A stretch of 6,859 nt of DNA from Verrucomicrobiia bacterium (lineage in GTDB: Bacteria > Verrucomicrobiota > Verrucomicrobiia > Limisphaerales > Palsa-1400). The notes under the pieces are model-generated. The model searched no databases. It was not told the origin of the DNA and saw only the letters and a list, made by a program, of their open reading frames with translations. This document shows, one piece after another, positions 1 through 5,423 of the stretch. Each line of letters begins with the position of its first letter. The first letter of the stretch is position 1. The DNA lies in assembly GCA_025934545.1 (NCBI GenBank), contig JAICXV010000123.1, positions 1 through 6,859 on the forward strand, read 5' to 3'. A program made the position numbers and the translations under genes.

Positions 1-1205
1 AAATTCCGGCTCTCCAGAATTCCGCGAACCGCTTTGTAGTATGCCGGCAACTGCTGCGGGCGGACGGCAGCGTCTTCAATTGTGGTGACGGGCTTGCTCG
101 CCCCTCTGCAACCGGTGACGAGCGACAGGCCGGCTTTGCGCATGTTCCAAGCAAGAGCCATGGTTGCAGGATCGGTCGCCGACAGTGTACGCAAACCTAG
201 TTTGCGCTTTGAAAACTCTGCGATCTGCTCGCCGGTTTCATCGAAGAAATCGACGAAGAGCATCGCTTTACACGGCTTGGTATCCAGCTCAAGCAAGTCG
301 CGCGCGGCCTTAAACGCGAGTTGGCCCTTGGTTTGATCTGCCAGGACGTCATCGACATGTTCGATGGCGGCGGGCTTGAGATCGAGCAAATCGACCGTGC
401 CTTGCATGGCTTCTTCGACGCTCGCGTAAAAAACAACACCGAGGGTTCTGCGTTTGGGCAATGGCGAAATTTTCAGCTCAGCAGAAATCATCGCGGCGAG
501 CGTGCCTTCGCTACCGGCGAGGAGATGATTGAATTGCGTCGGTTCCTTGAGGAATCGTTCGACGCTGTAACCCGGCCAACGCTTAAGCAAATCCATCGGC
601 ATGTTGGCTTCGATTTCCGGTTTGCGCGCGAAGACCATTTTCTTGAGTTGATAGTTGCGCGGTGAATCGGTGCCGTTGAAACCGAGTGTTTCGATGGCGC
701 CATCAGCCAAAACTACTTCGACTGAACGAACGTGGTCGGCGGTGCAGCCGTAATACGGACAGTGCGAGCCGGAGGAATTATTACCGATCATTCCACCGAT
801 GGTCGCGCGAGCACTCGTAGCGACGTCAGGGCCGAAACAAAAGCCGTGCGGCTTTAGCGCAGCGTTCAGTTGATCCAGAACAACGCCGGCGCCGACGCGC
901 ACCGTGCGCCGTTCGACGTCGATGTTGGTAATCTCGCGATTGTATTTCGAAAAATCGATAATCAGACCGTCGCCAATTGCGCCGCCGACGAGCCCGCTGC
1001 CGGCGCCACGAGGCGTGATCGACACACCGGACTCAACGGCGGCTTTGATTGCCGACGAGGCTTCTTGCGCTGTGCGTGGGAAAGCGACGGCGCTCGGCAT
1101 GATTTGATGAAGCGAGGCGTCGGACGCGTAAAGAGTTCGCGTCAGGTCGTCCGACGCGACTTCGCAATTTGCATTGGTGAGAGCAGTCCGCTGAAGCGAT
1201 GTCAC
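1..1205 (-). CDS. FAD-linked oxidase (GlcD/YdiJ-like D-2-hydroxyacid dehydrogenase type), 3' end outside window
   Basis: The frame from a GTG at 1205 stays open to base 1, giving 401 codons of an incomplete gene. The product is a flavoprotein of the GlcD/D-lactate dehydrogenase/YdiJ family, which typically oxidises D-2-hydroxyacids. The FAD-binding (PCMH-type) domain spans about 35-250: PRGAGSGLVGG (65-75), GPDVATSARATIGGMIGNNS (125-144), YGCTADHV (152-159) and GSEGTLA (231-237). The C-terminal FAD-oxidase domain follows, with AWNMRKAGL (352-360) and EDAAVRPQQLPAY (377-389), matching the family pattern EDTxVPPExLxxY. The His motif that normally comes next is beyond the edge. The resemblance to YdiJ suggests a possible fused Fe-S C-terminal region, which cannot be seen here. 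The GTG is preferred over the ATG at 1100 because codons before that ATG encode the family's typical start (TRTLYASDASLHQIMP), and an in-frame TGA lies at 1233-1235. The GTG overlaps the regulator's TGA by 4 bp. Its role beside secretin and regulator genes is unknown. Confidence 0.9.
   Translation of the reverse strand, partial: MTSLQRTALTNANCEVASDDLTRTLYASDASLHQIMPSAVAFPRTAQEASSAIKAAVESGVSITPRGAGSGLVGGAIGDGLIIDFSKYNREITNIDVERRTVRVGAGVVLDQLNAALKPHGFCFGPDVATSARATIGGMIGNNSSGSHCPYYGCTADHVRSVEVVLADGAIETLGFNGTDSPRNYQLKKMVFARKPEIEANMPMDLLKRWPGYSVERFLKEPTQFNHLLAGSEGTLAAMISAELKISPLPKRRTLGVVFYASVEEAMQGTVDLLDLKPAAIEHVDDVLADQTKGQLAFKAARDLLELDTKPCKAMLFVDFFDETGEQIAEFSKRKLGLRTLSATDPATMALAWNMRKAGLSLVTGCRGASKPVTTIEDAAVRPQQLPAYYKAVRGILESRN
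1202..1205 (-). promoter_or_regulatory. GTGA stop-start overlap, response regulator to FAD oxidase
   Basis: The regulator TGA (1204-1202) overlaps the oxidase GTG (1205-1203) in the same way as at the kinase-regulator junction. No Shine-Dalgarno is seen just upstream (GATAGACTCTCCAGC), which suggests translational coupling. It ties the oxidase into the same transcript as the regulator. Confidence 0.65.
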
Positions 1206-2572
1206 GCTGGAGAGTCTATCTGATAGCCCAATTCACGCAAGCGTTGCAGTTTATAAATCAGCGCGCGACGGCTGATACCAAGGGCTTTGGCGGTTTCCGT
1301 GCGGTTATAATCGTGCTTCTTGAGCGTCTGGAGCAGGGCGGTGCGTTCGATATCGTCGAGCTTTTGTTCGTCGATAACGGGCACGGGCGCGGGTTCGGTC
1401 GAAGACCGGACGCGCATCGGCAAATGCTCCGGCAAAATCATTTCGCCGCGAGAGAGCAGGGCGGCGCGTTCCATGGCATTGCGCAATTCGCGAACGTTGC
1501 CGGGCCAGGGATAGTGCTGCAACAATTCGCCGACGGCTGAGGAAAAGCGCGCGCGACCTTCCGTTAATTCTTCGATGAATTTTTGGGCCAGTGGCAAAAT
1601 GTCCTCGGGACGTTCGCGCAAGGGCGGGATGTTCATTTCCACGACGTTGAGGCGGTAAAATAAATCTTCGCGGAACCGTCCTTTTTTTACTTCTTCTTCG
1701 AGAATGCGATTGCTGGCGGCAAGGATGCGGGCGTTGGAACGCAGTTCGGTATTGGAGCCGATGCGTTGAAAGGAACCGTTTTGGGTCACGCGCAAAAGTT
1801 TTGCCTGAAGGCCCTGCGACATTTCGGCAATTTCATCGAGCATGATCGTGCCGCCCTGGGCCTGTTCAAATCGGCCAATGCGTTGGGCGGATGCGCCGGT
1901 GAACGAGCCTTTTTCGTGGCCGAAAAGTTCGCTTTCCAAAAGTGTTTCGGGAATGGCGGCGCAATTGACTTTGACGAGCGGGCCGTCGGCGCGTTTGCTC
2001 CAGGCATGGATGACGTCAGCGATGACTTCTTTGCCGACGCCACTTTCGCCCGTAATGAGAATCCGGCTTTCCGAAGGAGCAATCAAAGCAACATCGCGAA
2101 AGACGGCGTGCATGAGTGGGCTTTGCGCGATGACGTGCGGCGGAAGCTCGCGCGTGCCGCTGAATTTGCGCGGCGCATTTTGGGAAAGACCAGTGGCGTG
2201 ACGGACCGAAGCGAGCAGTTCGTCGAGGTCGATTGGTTTTGGTAAATAATTTACCGCGCCATCGCGCATGGCGTCGACTGCCTGGCGAATATCGGCAAAC
2301 GCGGTCACCAACAAAACGGGAAGGCGCGCGTGTTCATGTCGCGCGAGACGAAGCGTTTCCAAACCGGAGATGCCGGGCATCCGAACGTCGGAAACCATCA
2401 TGTCGACCGCGCCTTTGCGCAGGACGTCGAGAGCGCGTTCGCCGGATTCGACGGCAACCGTGTCAAAGCCTTGCCCGCCGAGAAACGAATCGAGCAAACT
2501 GCGCTGGCCCGCGTCGTCATCGACGATGAGGATGCGAGGTTTTGCCTGCGGTGTTGACGAAGAGTCTCTCAC
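1202..2572 (-). CDS. NtrC-family sigma-54-dependent response regulator
   Basis: This 456-residue activator has the classic three-part layout. The receiver domain (about 12-127) shows the acidic pocket in ILIVDDD (residues 18-20), the phosphoacceptor Asp62 in SDVRMPG, Thr90 and Lys112 (PKP). The AAA+ domain (about 146-385) has Walker A GESGVGKE (175-182), the sigma-54 contact loop as GSFTGA (222-227), Walker B IMLDEIAE (Asp246, Glu247), GRFREDLFYRLNV (298-310) and WPGNVREL (356-363). A Fis-type helix-turn-helix lies at about 421-446 (NRTETAKALGISRRALIYKL). It should be phosphorylated by the kinase encoded upstream, then remodel sigma-54 RNA polymerase using ATP. It starts with GTG inside the kinase stop (GTGA). 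No Shine-Dalgarno is visible, so translation is probably coupled. Target promoters cannot be identified here. ZraR, AtoC and NtrC are the closest well-known types; which ortholog it is stays open. Confidence 0.96.
   Translation of the reverse strand: MRDSSSTPQAKPRILIVDDDAGQRSLLDSFLGGQGFDTVAVESGERALDVLRKGAVDMMVSDVRMPGISGLETLRLARHEHARLPVLLVTAFADIRQAVDAMRDGAVNYLPKPIDLDELLASVRHATGLSQNAPRKFSGTRELPPHVIAQSPLMHAVFRDVALIAPSESRILITGESGVGKEVIADVIHAWSKRADGPLVKVNCAAIPETLLESELFGHEKGSFTGASAQRIGRFEQAQGGTIMLDEIAEMSQGLQAKLLRVTQNGSFQRIGSNTELRSNARILAASNRILEEEVKKGRFREDLFYRLNVVEMNIPPLRERPEDILPLAQKFIEELTEGRARFSSAVGELLQHYPWPGNVRELRNAMERAALLSRGEMILPEHLPMRVRSSTEPAPVPVIDEQKLDDIERTALLQTLKKHDYNRTETAKALGISRRALIYKLQRLRELGYQIDSPA
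2569..2572 (-). promoter_or_regulatory. GTGA stop-start overlap, kinase to response regulator
   Basis: The kinase TGA (2571-2569) overlaps the regulator GTG (2572-2570) by 4 bp. The message just upstream (TTAAACTTCCCGGCGC) has no Shine-Dalgarno, so the regulator is probably made by ribosomes terminating on the kinase gene. That would keep the two proteins in proportion. Confidence 0.75.
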
Positions 2573-4053
2573 GCGCCGGGAAGTTTAACATGGTCGATGC
2601 GGAAAAGCGCGCCTTTTGGTTCGTTGGGCAAGGAAGCGATTTCCCAGCCGTGGGCGAGAACAATTTGTTGAACAACGGCCAGGCCGAGGCCGGTGCCTTT
2701 TTCGTTGGTGGTGAAATAGGGTTTGAAAATTTCGGTGCGATGTTCGGGTAGCACGCCGGGACCGTTGTCGCGGATTTCGATGTAGCCGTCCGTCGGCGTC
2801 GTTTTGCCGAAACGCAGGTCGATGTTGCCGCCCTTGTCGACGGCTTGAACGGCGTTGAGGACAAGGTTGAACAAAGCCTGGCGCAACAATTGTTCGTCCG
2901 CCTGAATCTTGAAAGGCTCGTTGGGCAGTTGAAGAGTGATTTTCTTTTCTTCGATGTCGTAGTTCAGCGCGCGGACGACTTCAGAAAAGACGGACTGCAA
3001 ATCGACCGTAGCGCGGCGCACTTCGCGCGGGCGTGAGTAGTTGATAAATTCGTTGAGTTGCGCGGTGAGGCGGTCGGCTTCGTTGATGATGTCGCGGGTC
3101 TTTTTGGCGATTTCCGGCGAAACATCGCTTTGTTTGCAAATCATTTGGGCGAGGCCGCGGATGATGTTGAGCGGGTTGCGTGTCTCGTGGGCCAGGCCGG
3201 CGGCGGCAACGTTCATTTCTTTCAAGTGCGAGTTGAGTTCGCTGGCGCGGACGAGCCGGAGCTGGAGTTCAGATGTTTTTGCGACGTTTCGCCAGGCGAG
3301 GAACCCGCCGACCGCAGCCAAAGTCGCGAGCAGAACCATCGTCAGCCGCAACCATAAATCCTGCGCCGAAGCCGCGTCGATAGGATCAGTGGAGAGAACA
3401 ACTGCGAAACTGTGAACACCCTGTTTTTGGATAATGTTTTTGTAATCGTCTTCTTTCATCCATGACGGCCGGCGAAAATAGTTTGGAAATTCGTTCGTGC
3501 CGCGCGGACCGCGAAAGACAAAACCGCTGGCGTTGGTCGTGCGCACGGCGTTCGTTGTTTCCGCGGAGCGGGGAGGCCGGTTGCTACGGTTGAAGATTTG
3601 AGTGCGCTGATCCTCGGGTAAGACGACGGTAACATTAGTGCTCTCGAGGTCGTGCGTCATGTTTGTGCCAAGGTCGACGAGGTTCATGACGACGAGATTG
3701 TCTTTGTCCCAATATTCGCCGGCAACCATTCCTTTGGTTTGCAATTCGAGAGGTTCGCCGGCGGCCGCGACAACATCCCCCGCGCCGTTGAGAATGGCGA
3801 TGGCTTCAATTTCGCCGGGCTTGATGAGCACGCTCATGGCTTCTTCGAGCCGTTCCTTGCGGATGGTTCCGCTCCAGCGCCGTTGCGAACGCATGACCAA
3901 ACCGAGCGTGTTGGAAATATCCTCCGCGCGATGAATGAGCGCGGCATGCGCGTTGCGTTGGACGCGCATGTGTTCAGCGATCTGCCACCCCAAAAGCATA
4001 ACCCAGAGCGCAAGCAGAACGCCGTAAACAAGCCAATTGCGCCGGGTGATCAT
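2569..4053 (-). CDS. Membrane-bound sensor histidine kinase (NtrB/ZraS-like)
   Basis: This 494-residue two-component kinase should sit in the inner membrane, autophosphorylate on His and pass the phosphate to the regulator encoded next. Membrane segments are at about 7-24 (LVYGVLLALWVMLLGW) and 233-254 (LWLRLTMVLLATLAAVGGFLAW). They flank an extracytoplasmic sensor region of about 205 residues that I cannot assign to a named family. The kinase core is complete: the H-box GLAHETRNPLN has His289; the N-box NLVLNAVQA has Asn396 and Asn400; G1 is DNGPGV (429-434); the F-box is FKPYFTT (443-449); G2 is GTGLGL (453-458). No PAS or HAMP domain is obvious. An in-frame TAA two codons upstream of the ATG rules out a longer start. 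No good Shine-Dalgarno lies near: AGGAA is 17 nt upstream, inside the secretin gene's end. Translation may therefore depend on coupling across the 14-bp gap. The stop overlaps the regulator's start by 4 bp. The signal sensed is unknown. Confidence 0.95.
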   Translation of the reverse strand: MITRRNWLVYGVLLALWVMLLGWQIAEHMRVQRNAHAALIHRAEDISNTLGLVMRSQRRWSGTIRKERLEEAMSVLIKPGEIEAIAILNGAGDVVAAAGEPLELQTKGMVAGEYWDKDNLVVMNLVDLGTNMTHDLESTNVTVVLPEDQRTQIFNRSNRPPRSAETTNAVRTTNASGFVFRGPRGTNEFPNYFRRPSWMKEDDYKNIIQKQGVHSFAVVLSTDPIDAASAQDLWLRLTMVLLATLAAVGGFLAWRNVAKTSELQLRLVRASELNSHLKEMNVAAAGLAHETRNPLNIIRGLAQMICKQSDVSPEIAKKTRDIINEADRLTAQLNEFINYSRPREVRRATVDLQSVFSEVVRALNYDIEEKKITLQLPNEPFKIQADEQLLRQALFNLVLNAVQAVDKGGNIDLRFGKTTPTDGYIEIRDNGPGVLPEHRTEIFKPYFTTNEKGTGLGLAVVQQIVLAHGWEIASLPNEPKGALFRIDHVKLPGA

Positions 4054-4067
4054 GCGTTATGAATAAG

Positions 4068-5405
4068 TTATTCCTGGTCCCGAGGGGAGGCAGAAGTTGA
4101 GCTCTTCGAATGCCGGGATTTCTTGCTGGTTTCCTCGTCGCGTTGTTTCAATTGGACGTTGTCGAGGAACTGGTTGAGTTCTTTTTCCGTGAACGCTTTT
4201 GGCGCCAGTTGCGTGCGAGTGGTTTCGCTGGTCGACATCATCGCCAGTTGATGCGGCGTTTGCACGACGTAGGGCGTCAGAAAAATCAACAATTCAGTTT
4301 TAACATCGGACTGCACTTTGTGTTTGAAAAGATTTCCAAGGAGCGGAATGTCGCCAAGGATCGGAACTTTGCTGTCGGTGGTGGTCCGGCTGTTTTGCAT
4401 CAAACCGCCGATGACCACGGTGTTGCCGTCCGGCGTAACGACGACGGTGTCGGCGGCGCGAACGTCGATGACGGGCGAAAAAACGGCGCTGCCATTGGTG
4501 GAGGCACCGGCAATTGCGACCGCCTGGCTTGGGTCGTGATTCACCGAAGAAATTTGCGGTTTCAAAATCATTTCGACCATGCCTTCGGGGGTGATGAACG
4601 GCGTGACGTCGAGGATGATGCCGACATTTTGATACGTGATGGCGTTGTGTTGCTGGCCAAAGGTGTCGTAATTGACGCCCGTGATGAGCGGGACTTCCTG
4701 GCCGACGACGATGCTGGCCTTTTGATTGTTACGCGCGAGAATCGATGGACGCGAAAGGATTTCAATTTTGCCTTTGGAAGCGATTGCTTTGAGGGTGACG
4801 GTGTAATCCTGGCCGGTCAATGTGGCGAAGGCGCCGCCCACCGGGCCAGCGGCTTGGGCAAGACCGAAACTGCTTCCGCCGCCGATAACTGTATTCGGAG
4901 CGGCGGGCGTGATACCGGTCGGAATAATTGAGCCATTGGTGCCAACGCCGAAATTCGTAATCGCGCCAGCCAATCCGCCAAATCCATGGGTGACGCTGCC
5001 TTCCAGTCCGACATCCAGCGAATTATTATAAGTCACTTCGGCGAACACGACTTTAATCAACACTTGCGGTTTGGGCCGGTCGAGATTCGAGATGACCTGG
5101 CTGATATTTTCCTGCGTCTGCTCGTCAGTGATGACGATGAGGCGGCGCGTTTCCGGGTCAGCCGTGATCAATGCGTCGCCAATCATCGTGCTATTCGGAT
5201 AATCGCGCGTGCCGCTACTGGTGCCGCTGCTTGAACCGCCACGTGAGCCGTAGCTGGATCCGCTGCTGCCGCCATAGCCGCCGCGCGAACTGCCGCTGGA
5301 ACCGGAATAGCCGGAGGAACTGGAGCGCTGCGCGTGGACGGCTGGCGCAATGGCGATGCAAAGCGCCATGAACATCCAAAAACGTTTATGCAATTTCGCT
5401 ATCAT
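4068..5405 (-). CDS. Secretin channel subunit (GspD C-terminal type), separate gene with its own signal peptide
   Basis: This 445-residue protein carries the outer-membrane beta-barrel domain of a GspD-like secretin. Residues 1-25 form a Sec signal peptide (basic MIAKLHKRF, hydrophobic core, cleavage after AVHA). Residues 27-66 are a Gly/Ser/Tyr-rich linker. Residues 74-110 (DALITADPETRRLIVITD to ISNLDRPK) are the second half of a NolW/N3 module whose first half ends the gene upstream. The secretin domain covers about 113-381, with hallmarks VGQEVPLITG (234-243), ILDVTPFITPEG (264-275), VVIGGLMQNSR (330-340) and VPILGDIPLLGNLF (347-360), ending in ELLIFLTPYVV. A hydrophilic tail (382-445) contains a possible amphipathic helix, FTEKELNQFLDNVQ, placed like the pilotin-binding S region of other secretins (inference). 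It is about 200-250 residues shorter than a one-piece GspD because N0-N2 are missing. It starts in the same frame as the upstream gene, 18 bp after that gene's stop. The ATG is supported by the signal peptide and an A/G-rich leader. Confidence 0.93.
   Translation of the reverse strand: MIAKLHKRFWMFMALCIAIAPAVHAQRSSSSGYSGSSGSSRGGYGGSSGSSYGSRGGSSSGTSSGTRDYPNSTMIGDALITADPETRRLIVITDEQTQENISQVISNLDRPKPQVLIKVVFAEVTYNNSLDVGLEGSVTHGFGGLAGAITNFGVGTNGSIIPTGITPAAPNTVIGGGSSFGLAQAAGPVGGAFATLTGQDYTVTLKAIASKGKIEILSRPSILARNNQKASIVVGQEVPLITGVNYDTFGQQHNAITYQNVGIILDVTPFITPEGMVEMILKPQISSVNHDPSQAVAIAGASTNGSAVFSPVIDVRAADTVVVTPDGNTVVIGGLMQNSRTTTDSKVPILGDIPLLGNLFKHKVQSDVKTELLIFLTPYVVQTPHQLAMMSTSETTRTQLAPKAFTEKELNQFLDNVQLKQRDEETSKKSRHSKSSTSASPRDQE
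5208..5327 (-). repeat. Low-complexity Gly/Ser-rich linker coding segment
   Basis: About 40 codons (residues 27-66) are almost all Ser, Gly, Tyr, Arg or Thr, with recurring SGSS and RGG(Y/S) units. The segment lies between the signal peptide and the half NolW module. It resembles the flexible loops inside the NolW modules of the upstream gene, so it may be the remnant of the loop of the divided N3 module. It is coding sequence, not a DNA repeat element. Confidence 0.7.
5331..5405 (-). other. Sec signal peptide coding segment of the secretin channel gene
   Basis: The first 25 codons encode a basic start (MIAKLHKRF), a hydrophobic core (WMFMALCIAIAPA) and a VHA cleavage site before Gln26. A complete, well-formed signal peptide here is the main evidence that the gene is independently translated and exported, and not just the back end of an interrupted reading frame. 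No lipobox Cys follows the core, so signal peptidase I cleavage is expected. Confidence 0.85.
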
Positions 5406-5423
5406 ATTGGTTTTCTTTCTAAA
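5406..5423 (-). promoter_or_regulatory. Short intergenic leader with weak ribosome binding site for the secretin channel gene
   Basis: The 18 bp between the TAA of the N-terminal secretin gene and the ATG of the channel gene read TTTAGAAAGAAAACCAAT on the message strand. AGAAAG, 9 nt before the ATG, is a purine-rich but weak Shine-Dalgarno candidate. The spacer is a whole number of codons, so both genes share one frame. No hairpin terminator is present. Confidence 0.45.

Noticed and set aside
82..1223. Several plus-strand frames and short minus-strand frames across the left end
   Set aside because: They are shadows of the FAD-linked oxidase, whose frame is open from 1205 to base 1 and matches family motifs throughout.
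1682..1690. A7 run on the message strand inside the regulator gene as a frameshift slippery site
   Set aside because: The frame on both sides encodes expected conserved NtrC sequence (EEEVKKGRFREDLFYRL), so no frameshift is needed and the run is ordinary Lys codons.
4061..4073. Palindrome GAATAAGTTATTC over the secretin stop codon as a terminator or operator
   Set aside because: The arms are only 6 bp, AT-rich, with a 1-base centre and no following T-run on the message strand. It is too weak for a terminator and there is no support for an operator.
4110..4931. Long plus-strand reading frame (273 codons) opposite the secretin channel gene
   Set aside because: It lies antisense to a gene with unmistakable secretin motifs. 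Its product is a Val/Asp/Gly/Arg-rich chain with no recognisable domain, which is what the opposite strand of a GC-biased coding region gives.
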